The notes beneath the pieces were generated by a model. That model was not told where the DNA came from, did no database searches, and saw only the letters and a program-made list of their open reading frames with translations. Below are positions 34,793 to 47,131 of a stretch of DNA of 64,000 bases, piece by piece. A program made the position numbers and the translations under genes. Every line of letters begins with the position of its first letter. Position 1 is the stretch's first letter. Origin of the DNA: Hysterangium stoloniferum (Eukaryota; Basidiomycota; Agaricomycetes; Hysterangiales; Hysterangiaceae); contig WHVD01000049.1 of the NCBI GenBank assembly GCA_015178975.1, positions 62,001-126,000 on the forward strand, in the 5' to 3' direction.

Positions 34793-36316
34793 ATATATTA
34801 GGGATAGACAACCCAATCCTTAATAACTAGTTGATATATTTGTTGAATATCTTAATGGAAAAAATAAAAATAAGAAAAATATAATATCAAAATGCACATC
34901 TAGATGCACTAATGGCAATTAAAGATAGTGAGGATGAGCTCATATTACCATCCCTTACATCAATGCACAATATCTATCTCAAGCATGTGGCAATATTCTA
35001 CCCAATAACATTATCTGAAGTCTTATGAGTATATGTCCCAGCTAGACTCACTAGCTATTTTCCAATTCCCTGATGTGCTGTGGGTCTGGTGGTAATAGTT
35101 GATGGGATTTATTATCATACAGCCCATCCAAAGCCTAAGTCTCTGTGGGTGCCTTCTATTTCCTATAATTTACATTATTGTGCAAGAATTTGAATTACAT
35201 AGGGATGATATTAAAAATATAGTATGAGTTGACTTATTGTAATACACAATCTACAAGTGGGTAATAGACTTGTAATAATAGTACTTGTTTGTCAATCAAT
35301 GTGTCAGTTAGTGAATCACCTTCTGACATGATAGGTAGGGTGCTAGTTTAGGTGTACACTGGTTCTGGCATGCATTAACCTCAGAAAACATGGTCCACAA
35401 TTAGCATCCTCCTATGAAAAAGTGAAGAAATAGGTGAACCGCCCCTAGGAAAAGGGTGGTTTCATCACCAATTCCAACAGATGATACAGTGAAATGTTGT
35501 ACTATATTTACTCTTGGAAGGGTTTTGAGAACATGACCATCACTTGAGGGCTATTTATCAGGAGAAGATGAGCAATGCATGCATACCACCTACTTCCATC
35601 CCAACAGTATTAGTGCAGTGTAAAACTAATTTAAATGTTAAAAGTTGAAGTCTACCAATTCCCTTGACCTGCACAAACTAAATTTGTGTGTTGTTAATAT
35701 GACACTTGTAATAATCTTTGTACCGTAACTAGTGAATATATGTTTGGATATAAATTAGCAAACTGGATTATTTTATATTAGGCACACATTCAATTTGGGT
35801 AATATATATCACAAACATATATATATATGACTAGTGAAGCTATATAACATAGAAAATCTGAGTCATACTGCATCGTCAAGAAAGTTCCATAACAAATACT
35901 CTTAAATATCCTGAGTACTTGAACATTCCACAGAGTCCCATCAAAAGCTTGATTGAACTGCATATTTTACAATATTGTGAATACTTAATGTCACTGCTTT
36001 CACTTTCGTGCTTCAAATTGTTATTAAAAATTGAAATTGGATACCCAGTACTAAAAGGGTGGTAATCTCACACGATATAAATCACTTGAGGACCTCTACT
36101 CATGAGACTTTGGCATAAATGTTTTTCTATCCAAACTCAGGCCACATCATTGGTTGCAACGCAAGCGTCGAGAGATTATTGGTGGCTATCTTGAGGGATA
36201 ATTACAAACTAATTATAGAACATTAGTTTACCCATTCAGCATGGGAATAACGTCACTGTCGACAACTGACCAGGCTTCGTCTGTTCACACCACACTCCTT
36301 CACTCTCATCACTCAA
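34793..36316. other. AT-rich intergenic region before the reductase gene
   Basis: No gene or recognised repeat. It contains a short ATATAT run at about 35818-35829. The last few hundred bases should include the reductase promoter. Confidence 0.5.
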
Positions 36317-38090
36317 ATGCCTTGGACGAACATCAAGCTTAATAGCGGTACGTATCATGTTCAATCTCGTTCGAGTTAATAACTGAATCTAAACACTTCC
36401 ACACAGGATCTGAAATTCCAGGAATAGGATTCGGAACGTGGAAGATCCCCCAGCCTGCCACCGTTGACCAAGTCGATCAGGCTGTCGTGGCTGGGTTTAA
36501 TCATATCGGTGCGTGTTTTACTTCGTTTTGTGTGGAAGCCACGTCGCAGTTTCCATTTAACATCCCGTGCAGATACAGCTCAAGTATACCGGAACGAGTC
36601 CGAAACAGGTCAGGCACTCAGAGAGAGCGGGCTACCCCGTACAGACTTGTGGCTTACCACGAAGTATTCGGGGTTGAAGGATGTAGAGACGTCGATTAAT
36701 GACTCATTGGATTTCGTGAGTGGTTTGGTTGGAATTAGTGGTTGTGTGTCGACGTTAAAGTTACTATTTGTTTGACTTTGTGCTTTTTCTTGCTTTATGT
36801 CATCTATACCTAGCTTGGCGTGAGCGCCGTCGACCTCTACCTTATCCATAGTCCGCGGTTGGCGAACGGTGATATTCCGGGGCTGTGGAAGAAGTTTGAG
36901 GACATTCATGCTCGTGGGCTTGCGAAGTACGTGTACTAGCATCTATGGTTGTCATTGACCATCCCATGCTAACGCTTTACCGTGACACTCATAGGCACAT
37001 CGGAGTTAGCAACTTCAATGTCGCAGACCTTAAAGTCCTCCTTAAAGACGCGAAGATCAAGCCAGCAGTCAACCAGGTGCCGTTGGGGTGCCGTATTATA
37101 CTATTTAATACTAATACGTTTCCCTTCCTTCGCGTAGATCATCGTACACCCCTATGTCTATGCCCAGCAGAAGCCCACCATCGATTTCTGCAAAGAGCAA
37201 GGCATTGCAATTGAGGCTTATAGTCCGTTGATGTAAGTCATTTTAAATCTGATTTCGTGCTGCGACGCGTCGCATCGAGTCCTACTTTCACGCAGTCACC
37301 TTTTTCTTTCCCAAGTCGCCTTAAGACTTTTCCGCCACAGCTCACTGCCTAATTAACTAACCCCCAATTCTGCACAGCCCCGTGACACAACAACCCGGCG
37401 GACCAGTTGATACGCCCCTCGCTGCCATCGCCAAACGGACGGGTGCAACGTTCGATCAGATATTGCTTGCATGGAATAAGACGAAGGGGACAATTGTTCT
37501 TACGTTAGTTGACATTTCTTCCTTTTTTCTTTTGGCTCCCCCTCCAAGACCTGGTATACTCCAGTTTTGTTCCCAGGTTTTACTTGGTTCCAATCCTTAC
37601 TTCTTCTCACGCCCGTCACACTTAACTCGCACCCCCAAAGATAATAATCATGCTTACACCCCTTTCATAACAGCTCCAGCTCCAAATCCTCACGTCTGGA
37701 CGGATACCGCAAAGCCGGTGACCTCGGTACGCACATCTAGATTCTTTACTTCGCATCAAATACACTGATCAACGATTACATTTCCCATCCCCTCTCCCAG
37801 TCTTAACCACCCAAGAGATCGCTGACATCGACGCTGCGGGCGCGGGATCCGCTGGGAGTGCCATTGAGATGCCGTCTAACTTGAAGGCCGAGGCCGAGAA
37901 CCCATCCAAAGTCGCCGTCGAGAAATTATCCATCATCGACATCGACATCGAGAAAGCCGAGAACGAACGTCCATGTTGCAAGTCTCAGAGCTCGGCTGCG
38001 GTCACGAAGAAAGCAGCGTGGATCCTCCTGGCTACAGCGGCTGCGGGGGTGGTGTATTGGGGTCCGAGGGTTTGGAGAGCTTGTGCATGA
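36317..38090 (+). CDS. Aldo-keto reductase with C-terminal membrane-anchor-like tail, 344 aa
   Basis: Nine exons join in phase: 36317-36347, 36407-36508, 36573-36715, 36814-36926, 36995-37076, 37138-37232, 37378-37503, 37674-37726 and 37801-38090 (1035 nt). The protein starts MPWTNIKLNSGSEIPGIGFG. The AKR catalytic tetrad is present: Asp45 and Tyr50 (HIDTAQVYRNE), Lys75 (TTKYSG) and His104 (LIHSP). Further family marks are HIGVSNF, NQIIVHPY and a cofactor-site-like TSSSKSSRLDG. AKRs reduce aldehydes and ketones with NADPH. Unusually, the C-terminus continues about 60 residues past the normal end, through an acidic stretch, to a hydrophobic segment (about 320-336, after KK) and a short basic end, as in a tail-anchored membrane protein. 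Exons 3-9 lie in the duplicated unit; the second copy is broken. Confidence 0.9.
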
Positions 38091-38892
38091 GCGAAGGAAG
38101 GAGGTGACTCGTGCTTGAGAGGAAGGTTTAGGCATTTGTGTCTAAGTGGTATCATGTGGCGTTTGAGTTCGTGGATGACGTGAGCGAGTGAAAGTTGAGA
38201 AAGTGGAGTAAGCGAACAAATTTCTTAGCGATCAGTATAACTTGTTTTTAACATGTACGATTGTCATTGATTGATATTTCATCTTTCCCGAGAATAATAT
38301 GCGTGATTTATAGAGTTTATTGTTATGGTCATGATGCAGTCTTTTCTCTGGCAGCCTTATAACTAACAGTCCGTGCACTGGTGACAGGGTTCGAAATGTT
38401 GGTTCTGATTGATCATGGCGTAAGTACGTGGGGTCCTGTAACGCTATAAAGGTACAGAATAGACCTTGGTTGATAAATAAATAAATAAACCGAGATATTT
38501 TCATTCCAAAATAACCACAAGGTTGTCAGCATGCTACGGCACTGGCCGACGTACCGTGTGTCTTGCGAAACTAGTACTGGTGCATCCCAAAGTCTTTCAT
38601 GAAGAAAGCAGTGTTTATTGCCTTCCGTCCATATTCACTGGCGCATAATAATACTTTAACTTTCACAGAGGGAAACGTCACTATACATGTATTTGATATG
38701 ATATCTCCCTTATTATAACTATAGGTATCATAAGTAACGAGTCGTGGGAAACCTATGCGAGTCAAAATTCCATTTAAAGATTAAACTCTCGATCACATCC
38801 ACAACCTACCTGGTGATGCATTTGATATTGTTGGAAACAGAGCAGAATCTTTTTTTCATACAAAGGATTACTTTTGAGCTATATATATTATA

Positions 38893-39186
38893 TTGGTTAA
38901 TTGGACACCATCAGTAAATACTTTTGAACCTGAAGGCTCCCGTGGAAGGCTTCCCCAACCTCCGAGCCTCCAGAAGCCTCCTGGACGTACAGAGTTTAGA
39001 GTCGGATCTAGAGCGCAAACAGCCACCTTTGTCATCGGTGGATCTTCGGATTCTGTGTTTCCCACTGTTTCGCCACCAACTAGTGAGATTATCTTCGACT
39101 TCTTTACCGTCAATGGCTCAACGGGTGTTACATCGAAATTAAAGCTCATACATGCAAGCTTAAACACCTTAGATACACTCCCATAG
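38893..39186 (+). CDS. Doubtful ORF open on both strands, present in both unit copies
   Basis: The plus strand has a 97-codon frame starting MVNWTPSVNTFEPEGSRGRL. The minus strand at 38868-39251 is open for 127 codons over the same DNA. The second unit copy (56478-56766) keeps both frames, but the copies are too similar for this to show selection. No domain was recognised. It may be chance or part of an unspotted exon. Confidence 0.2.
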   Translation: MVNWTPSVNTFEPEGSRGRLPQPPSLQKPPGRTEFRVGSRAQTATFVIGGSSDSVFPTVSPPTSEIIFDFFTVNGSTGVTSKLKLIHASLNTLDTLP

Positions 39187-39424
39187 AATTCAAAGATTAA
39201 TTGATGACAAAGGTGGTTGTTCACGCTTTGCATCCCATCTACTAGTAACACACTATGTTACTATTGCCTGTCCGTTTTTCGTGTATAAAATACAGTTTGT
39301 GGCACGCCAAAAAATGGCTGTGTGTCACGCTTGCAGACTAATACCGTGTTGGAGGTTGGCTTCATATTTTCGAAGTGGCGAAATGACATGGAGGTTTCAC
39401 CGGCGACCTGTCGCTACGAGGAGA

Positions 39425-39650
39425 GTTGTGGCGGAGACAAGGTCAAATATGGCGGCCAGGCTATCCGATGCGCAGTCTTGTGTGGGGTCATGATTGTTCT
39501 CGATATTTTTATAGCCTGTAGAATGTCTACGGCGCAGTTGTGGCGGAGACAAGTTCAAATATGCCGGTCAGTTTATCCGATGCGCAGTCTTGTGTGTGGT
39601 CATTATTGTTCTCGATATTTTCATAGCCTGTAGAATGTTCACGGCACACT
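39425..39650. repeat. Two 112-bp tandem repeats (copy A)
   Basis: GTTGTGGCGGAGACAAG.TCAAATATG recurs at 39425 and 39537, and the units share CCGATGCGCAGTCTTGTGTG and TAGCCTGTAGAATGT. A partial third start is visible near 39646. It lies about 200-400 bp upstream of the secreted-protein gene. Confidence 0.8.
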
Positions 39651-39833
39651 TGTGGTGCGCTGCGGAATTTTTTTAATGGCCAGAAGCATAATCCAGAAAA
39701 GATGGAAGTTCTAGAAGCTGAAATACAAATGGTTCCCACTTCTTATATTATGTTTTAGCAGAGTGCAGCCTCATTCTCTTAAAAGCCTCATCACTCTACT
39801 TTTCACGGCAGCTTCAGCACCTATCGAACAGCC

Positions 39834-40233
39834 ATGGTCGCTTTCCACCTTACTGTCAGCTATCTTCTCCTGCTCGCGCTCCCTTGCTTTGTTTCTTGTA
39901 CAGATGCTGAGGGGGGAGATCACCCTGTCATAGTCAGAACACCCGTCCCTCCCCCATATTCCGTTCGCCTCTTCAAGTCCGACCTCATGACCGATCCCGA
40001 GAAGAGGTTGATTTCTAGAGCTACTGCATGCCCACCACTGAATGGCAATTGTGGCCTTAATCCTAGTTGTTGCGCAACGGGTACTACTTGCTGCGTCCAA
40101 AACGGTATAAAAATCAATTTCTGATAAATCAAGGTTTACAAAAATAATGTTTTGTTTTATTGCAGGCCTCTGCTGCGCTCAGAACACGGACTGCACCAAG
40201 AAAGGTTGTTGCCCTAAGGGTACCGTGTGTTGA
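39834..40233 (+). CDS. Small secreted cysteine-rich protein, 112 aa (family member 2)
   Basis: Exons 39834-40104 and 40166-40233 (61-nt intron) give 113 codons including the stop. Residues 1-22 form a signal peptide (MVAFHLTVSYLLLLALPCFV). A propeptide runs to a Lys-Arg Kex2-type site at 57-58. The mature part has 12 cysteines at 66, 73, 79-80, 86-87, 93-94, 100, 105-106 and 112, so six disulfides are possible. The regular CC-x5-CC-x5-CC spacing recalls granulin-like stacked hairpins, but this is a resemblance only. It is probably secreted; the role is unknown. It shares its promoter region, about 150 bp upstream, with the gene at 28698. The duplicate at 57413 differs at eight amino acids. 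Confidence 0.85.
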
Positions 40234-41165
40234 AGGGGTAAGTACTATTCGTTGGGCCGTATATTTTATATGACTAAATCCTCGACATAGAGGGTACTCA
40301 CTGTGGTTCGAAGAATCATTAACTTGGTGTCTTTATTGCATAACATCTGACTTCCTTTTAGAGACTATTGTGTGGCTAAATCAAGCAAGTTCAGTCCTAT
40401 TGGTAAATGTCTATGATGTGTATTCTGGAACTCAACGTTGGGGGGAAGGGCCGATTGTCATTCAAAGTTGTAATGTCCGTCAAGTCGATCAGTCACACCT
40501 TTACTGTTGCTCAAATATTGTACAATGACTGTGAACAAAGATTCCTTCCTCGCTTTCTCTCTCGAACATTGTATGGGAAATTGATTTTTTTTAAGTAATC
40601 CGGGCAAAAGTATCAACTCTGGAAGTCTAATCAGAAGTCTAGGAGAAATATTTGAAAATTTGCTATTCTAGATCTACTACTATCATAACCCTAAACACAT
40701 CGAACAGACGCTGTCGCTCGCCTTCCGTCTACATCAAATACCTTGCTCACTCTTTGCTCAATCCACAACAAATATGATAGAATATATTTAGTGATATTGG
40801 GGTCTTCGTACCGTTTTGGGGGCTCTAAGTGCTGTTCGCGGCAGCTATGTATTCTATTTTCACAATCCCAAGTTGGCGGGTAGATCCAATTTCCCGTTAC
40901 CCAACAACTGAGTTGTTGATAAATATCTTAAAAACCACCATGATGATGTTGCCTTCAGAAAAGTCTGAGAAAGAATGGTTAGACGAGAGAAATTTCCAGA
41001 ACCGAGTCCCCGTAGGACGAAAACATAGAATTTAAGCCGGAGGATTTCCTTGGTACGCACCTGGTATACTGGTGGCTGCATTAGTAAACATACATACTTC
41101 TGCTCTTGTGAGCCCATAAACCGCGCAACCTAACACTCTAACAATTGAAAAGCTCACAGTGTTCG
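40234..41165. other. 3' flank in the duplicated unit, no gene
   Basis: Non-coding sequence shared with 57813-58725. It ends at GTTCG, the target duplicated by the Copia element. Confidence 0.5.
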
Positions 41166-41398
41166 TGTTGAAATTGCCGGAGTTTGAAGTCAGAAATCGG
41201 ACGCAGAATAAGTCCGAGCACAGTTATAATAGAAAATAAAACATAGCATTAGTAAAAGAAAAGGAATCCGTATGGAACCGGCAACGTACCATTACCGGTA
41301 CATAGTATAGGATAGAAAAACAACAGACGAATAAACTAGTCCGAAAAACTGTGATATATTATCTTTCTAGTTCTCACTCGCTCAATACAATTACTGTA
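41166..41398 (+). repeat. 5' LTR of the Copia element
   Basis: It begins TGTTGAAATT and ends ATTACTGTA. It matches the 3' LTR along its length, including GGAACCGGCAACGTACCATT and CACTCGCTCAATACAATTAC. Confidence 0.9.
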
Positions 41399-42062
41399 GG
41401 TCATGGGCCCTGAACCTACAAACATGGACACGATACTCTCCGGTATGACATCACTACATAACATCCCCCAGCTTGCCGAAGATGGCTCGAACTAGATAAC
41501 CTATAAGAAAAGGGCAAAAACAGTGATATGTGCATGAGGTTTGATATGTTACATATCTTGATGGATGTATGAACGAACCAACCCCATTTGAAATTGACTT
41601 GTTGGGACAAATGATCAAGCCTGATGGATCAATTCCTATGCTGAGTGAGATAGAAGACTTAGAAAAGAATACTGATGAGATTTATCAGAAGGACTCACTC
41701 ATCAAACAACATATGTTTAGCATAATCTTGGATGGCTATTGTTGTGTCTCCAAGGATTGGACAATGCCTCAAAGATATGGACAGAGATATGTACCATATG
41801 TGAGGGCAAACCGAACTGGTACAAATAGACCTGCACCAAAGGCTACAAGAAACCAGATGTGATGAAGGAGGTGATGTAAAGGTGCATTTCAGAAATCTAT
41901 TTTGAATTTGTGAATCATTAGCAGGCATGGAAGCAAATATCAATGATAAGGATTTTTACACAATAATAATGGGATCATTACCCAAATTCTACAGACCACT
42001 GCCCTCATCAATAAACACTGCAGTGTATATCTCGAAACAACCACTCACCCATACAAACTCAT

Positions 42063-43379
42063 TGTTAGGAACAGAAAACTGACTGATGTCAGTAGGCTGA
42101 CAGGGACCAAATGGAAGGACTTGGCTTCAGCTTATGTGCTGTGCCCTCGCAAGTTACCGTCAGGTGTCCTTAAATTTCAGGTGGGTGAAAACTAGTCCTA
42201 TTGAATTCCTCAAGGTGAATTACCAATTGGAAACTGAAGGATAAGTCGAGTGTTGAGCCAAGGGGTCAGAGACTGAGGGTGGGTGAGCGCATGCAGAGAT
42301 GGAGAGCAGGATACTGAGAGTAAGGCTTATGAGAGATGTATGTGGGTGTTCTGAGTCGATATTCTGATTGCCTAGTAACTACAATTACAGTGGGTTTATA
42401 TACGAGTTATCAGTGTCTAGAAACTACTAACTAAGGGAAGAGCAGAAAATACTATTGACAAATAAACTTGACTAGAAACTGGTAGGTTACAATAATATCG
42501 GAAGCTGTGATTAGCCAAGAGTGGGATTACAAGAAAAGGAAATAGTCCAAGGGTTACAAGTATATACCGGCATATGTGAAACATAGAGTAGAACGGATCA
42601 TCATAATAAAAAGGGACATTGTTAAGTGCCGTGTCAGGAACTTATTCTGGAACTATTGGAAAGTCACTGGGAAGTCGGAAACTATCAGATAGGGTTAGGA
42701 TGTTGGCTTCAGCTTATGTGCTGCGCCTCTACACAAATGCTCAAGAGTCCTTAATTTCAAAGGCAAGACTTATGATGGAAGATACGAATATTCAGAGTTC
42801 CAAAGAGTTCTGAATATCGAGCATACAGAAAGACGGAAGAGGGAATAAGAAACTAAGTCGATATCAGATCTAAAGTAAAGTACAAATTCGCGGAAACTAA
42901 TATAAGTCTTCTCATTATTGTACTACAAACTAAGACCACAATAAGATGGAAATGGAAGTATTCTGAGATGGGAATACAACAAGATGAATTGGGGAGACAA
43001 TATTCCAAAACAGGAATATAATAAACAAATGAGTGAATACTTGTCAACAGACAAATTACCAAATGCAGAACAAGGGAAGAATGTGGAAGATACAGTAACT
43101 ATGATGTTCTGTAGTCGGAGGTCAGAAGTCGGAAGTCGGAAGTTGGATATTGAAACATCTGGGAATGGGTCGTAACAGACATATCAAAGCATAACCAGAT
43201 AGTATGAGTATAACTTGACAGGGGCATAAATGGGGTTTGATTGCCATGAAGGTATATGTCAGTGTTGGGTGACTGATGGTTTCCGATACAATGACTTGAT
43301 CAATAACTAGGAATGTCAGTAGACAGTAATATCCTTGGGGACCATCGTGTTGTGACACGGTTGCGACATGGTCATAACA
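42063..43379 (-). mobile_element. Solo LTR family 1 (LTR-1C) with nested LTR-2, duplication CTCAT
   Basis: CTCAT flanks it exactly (42058-42062 and 43380-43384). On the minus strand it runs from TGTTATGACC to TTCCTAACA. It is split by the family-2 LTR at 42620-43177. It is inserted into the gag region of the Copia element. Confidence 0.9.
42620..43177 (-). mobile_element. Solo LTR family 2 (LTR-2b), duplication GACAT
   Basis: GACAT lies at 42615-42619 and 43178-43182. On the minus strand it starts TGTTACGACCCATTCC and ends GCACTTAACA. It sits inside LTR-1C and carries the shared motif at about 42707. Confidence 0.9.
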
Positions 43380-43384
43380 CTCAT

Positions 43385-45660
43385 TAACATCATCACTGAG
43401 GAGTATGAATATTGTCAATTAACAAATCAAAGGACCTCAAAGAAAGGAGGAAATAGTGCCCTGATGGTAATGGCAAATGGCAAGAAGGATCACATGTCGA
43501 GTAACAAGGATGTCACTTGTTACAATTGCAATAGAAAAGGTCATTACAAGGCGGACTGTTGGAGGGCTAGAGGGGGAAAGGAAGGTCAAGGACCCACACT
43601 AGGGCAACAGAAGGGTGCAAAGAAGGAAGCAGTGAATGCACTCACTGAAACAGACAACAAAGATCATTATGCATTATGAACATCAGATAGGGCTAGCGTT
43701 GAAAAGAATGTATCTGTCCACCAAAGAGATGAAATCATTGATTTGGGTGCCACATCACACTTCTGCCTCAACCACTCGAAGTTTGTTAACTTCACCCACA
43801 TGAACCCACAGCAAGTGCACACTGCAGACAAATTTGCTATTAGTGCCATAGGAAAGGAGATGTATGAATAGACGTACCATTGGGAGACAAGAAGAGTACC
43901 ATTACCCTCAAAAACACTCTCTACACCCCAAAAATGGCATTCACACTCATCTCAGGAAATCATATTGCAACAGCAGGATACACAATCTTGTTCAAAGACA
44001 AACTATGCAAGATATTGTCCCCAAACCTGAATTGAAAGGTTATTGCAATAATCCCACAGATCAATGGACTATACAGCATTACTACAAATAGTCAGCATCA
44101 AGCAAATGTCACAAAGTCAAAACCCACTATATGTGCACTACATCAAACCCTGGGACATGTATCACAAGAAGCAATACTCAATGCTGTAAAGAAAGGACTG
44201 GTCAAAGATGTCAAATTTGGCTCTACCTTGAAACTGGAGTTTTGTGATACCTGCACACAAACAAAAGCAGTATGTCAGCAATTTCCAGAGAAAATGAAAA
44301 ATAGAGCAAAGATGTACAGTGAACTTGTACACACAGACTTGTGGGGGCCAGCCCAAACTACAAGCCTAGGAGGAAGTCTATACTACATCAGTTTTACTGA
44401 TGATTACATACAGTCATAAAATGAAATTTATGTACCTTTCTGAAGCATAAGGGGGAAGCCCTTATGGCATTCAAACATTATGAATGGAACATTTCACATC
44501 AAAATGCTGGATCAAAATTACAAAGGATACATTCAGACTGAGGAGGTGGGTACCTGAGTGCAGATTTCAATCAATACTTAAAGGAACAAGGAATAGAGAG
44601 ACAACTTACTGTGTATAATTCACCCCAACAGAATGGAGTTGCTGAAAGACTCAATTGAATGCTTGTTGAACATACACATGCCATGTTACTAGGCCAAAAC
44701 ATTCCAAAATTCCTGTGGGCTGAAGCCATCAATTACACTAGCCATCAATTACACTACATGGTTAAAAATAGATTACCTTCAAGAGCCATCCCTAGACACA
44801 CACCATATGACCTGATACATGGGACCAAGGCCAACCTAGCACAAGCATATGAATTTGGCATGAAAGTATATGTCCACCTAAATGACACTGGAAAGCTTGA
44901 AGTACATGCCGAGGAAGCTCTATTTGTGAGTGTGGATGAACAAAGCAAGGGATTTAGAATATATTGGCCTGAGAAAGGATGAATTTCCATCAAACAAGAC
45001 ATCAGTTTCATACCTATGCAGAGCGATATTCAAAATAATGTACTGGATGAGGGGGAGTCATGGGAAACAGTCCCAGAAGACAATGTCCAGAGTAACATCC
45101 AGCATGTCATACCATCAGCACCAACCCCTGCACCTCCACCACAAAGTGTGCAAACACTTCCAGCACCAACAACCCCATGAATAACACAAGTGTGACCCCC
45201 AGCAGGCTATTATAAAGCATTGAATCAAGGACAGATGGCATCAGCTGCAATAGAAGAATTACCAGATGAACAAGAAATAGGCACCACAACCCATTTGGGC
45301 TGCAGCAGCCACAAATGCAGAACCAACACTGAAGGAAGCATTGACTGGACCAGATGCAGTTGAGTGGCAAGCAGCAATTGACTATGAAATAGGTCAATTG
45401 AAGAAATTAGGAAAATGAGAAAAGGTAGATGCACCTCAAGGAGCAAATATCATACCCTGCCATTTTGTACTTGCAATGAAACAAGGACCAGATAGAGAGA
45501 AGGTAAAACTATGAGCCTGTCTAGTAGCAAATGGTCAATACCAAGAATATGGCATCAAGTGGATATTAAAAGTGCATACCTGAATGCCAAGCTCAGAGAT
45601 GAAATATACAAGAGGGCACCACCTGGATATCTTCAACCAGGAGAAGAGAGTGTTGAATAA
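43385..45660 (+). mobile_element. Copia gag zinc knuckle, protease, integrase and RT start
   Basis: A CCHC zinc knuckle (CYNCNRKGHYKADC) lies at about 43518-43560. A protease-like DLGATSHFC follows at about 43740. Integrase marks are an LGHVSQEAIL zinc-binding part (about 44150), DTCTQTKA, a VHTDLWGP core start (about 44330) and YNSPQQNGVAERLN (about 44620). Reverse-transcriptase starts are VEWQAAIDYE (about 45360) and VDIKSAYLNAKL (about 45560). Fossil, with several breaks. Confidence 0.85.
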
Positions 45661-45694
45661 CACCATTGAAATATATGCAGCCCAAGTTGACTGA

Positions 45695-46243
45695 CACATC
45701 AGGAGTTACAACATTTAAGGCGGTACTAAAATATTATCTAAACCTGTTTACAAAACTTTAAGTCCTAAAATGGATTTGAACTCAGTTATTACTTCAATTT
45801 TAGACGTGACCTGAACTTGTTGTTTAGGACACACTTTTACCAGAGTTTTTATTCTGAGTCCAGACAAATGTTTACCCCTTATAGAAACCTCAAGTTTGAA
45901 CATAGGTTTAAAAATAAAATAAAACCCTAAGTTTTGTAATGACCTTAAACTAATTGCCCACTCATCACCCACCCAAGTGGGCAATTAGTTTAAGGTCATT
46001 ACAAAACTTAGGGTTTTATTTTATTTTTAAACCTATGTTCAAACTTGAGGTTTCTATAAGGGGTAAACATTTGTCTGGACTCAGAATAAAAACTCTGGTA
46101 AAAATGTGTCCTAAACAACAAGTTCAGATCATGTCTAAAATTGAAATAATAACTGAGTTCATATCCATTTTAGGACTTAAAGTTTTGTAAACAGGTTTAG
46201 ATAATATTTTAGTGCCACCTTAAATGTTGTAACTCCTGATGTG
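45695..46243. mobile_element. Foldback/MITE element, near-perfect 268-bp inverted repeat
   Basis: The left arm (45695-45962) and right arm (45976-46243) are inverted copies with only a few mismatches, separated by 13 bases. The ends are CACATCAGGAGTTACAAC. TGA flanks both sides (45692-45694 and 46244-46246), a 3-bp target duplication. Both arms show the same outward frame of about 70 codons, which is a consequence of the palindrome. It is inserted in the Copia element. Confidence 0.9.
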
Positions 46244-46309
46244 TGACCCCAAGACCATCTAATCTCGGACATAGGCACCCAGTATCCATAACACACCATT
46301 AGTGGTGCC

Positions 46310-46875
46310 TGTTATGACCAGTTCCTGGACATCATCAATATCTGATATTATCCAAAACATTCTGACATTCACCCCAAGTCTCTGATACAACATCCATCTC
46401 AGCATCCAACCCTGACTTCCGACTACAGAACACTCACAATTCCTGTACTTCTAGATTTTATCCTTGTTCTGCATATGGTAACTTGTCAGTTGACAAGTAT
46501 TCACTCATTTGTTTATTGTATTCCCATTTTGGAATAACTTCTGTTTCCATCTTATTATATCCTAACTTGTAGTACAATAACAAGATGATCTATATTAGTT
46601 TCCGTGAATTGTACTTTACTTTAGATCTGATATTGAACTTAGTTTCTTATTCCCTCTTCCATCTTTCTGTATGCTCAATATTTGGAACTCTTTGGAATTC
46701 TGAATATCCATATCTTCCAGCATAAGCTTTTGTCTCTGAAATTAAGGGCTCCCAAGTGTTTGCATAGAGGTGCAGCACATAAGCTGAAGCTGATGTCCTG
46801 ACCCTATCCAATAGTTTCCAAGTTCCCAGTGACTTTCCGATAGTTCCAGAATAGGTTCTGACACAGCACTTAACA
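46310..46875 (+). mobile_element. Solo LTR family 2 (LTR-2c), duplication GTGCC
   Basis: It starts TGTTATGACCAGTTCC and ends GCACTTAACA. GTGCC lies at 46305-46309 and 46876-46880. The shared motif AGCACATAAGCTGAAGC is at about 46772. Confidence 0.9.
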
Positions 46876-47131
46876 GTGCCTATATGTTCAAGTATATAAT
46901 CTAGAACTACAGTAGTATTACCTCATGTCAGGGTATGGATTTTATTTTATTTTATTTTGTTATGCACCTACAAAATAGTACAGGCAAAGGCGTGAGCACA
47001 ATTATGTAATTGCACTGCTGCCCGCATGAAAAGTGATGCAGTGCAGCAGCACCACAATGCAATGCAGTGGTGGCACAGCCAAATGACGGTGCTGACATAA
47101 GGCCAATGCCACTGCCTATGCTCTGATGGAC
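46876..47131. other. Unassigned spacer between LTRs
   Basis: It contains an (ATTTT)n run at about 46934-46957 and a GCA-rich stretch. Continuation of the same sequence appears after the LTR at 47968. No gene. Confidence 0.4.

Larger units (their letters stand above)
36670..41165 (+). repeat. Tandem duplication unit, copy A (left part)
   Basis: It is nearly identical to 54752-58725, starting within exon 3 of the reductase gene at TTGAAGGATGTAGAGAC. By eye there are about 8-10 differences in the 400 bases after the reductase stop. Copy A is interrupted at 41165 by the Copia element and resumes at 54370, ending near 54745. Confidence 0.9.

Noticed and set aside
38868-39251. Minus-strand 127-codon frame in the duplicated unit
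   Set aside because: Open on both strands in both copies, but the copies are too similar to show coding constraint; no recognised family.
45748-46190. Two mirrored frames of about 78 codons, considered as genes
   Set aside because: They are the same frame seen on both arms of the foldback element, with no known domain.
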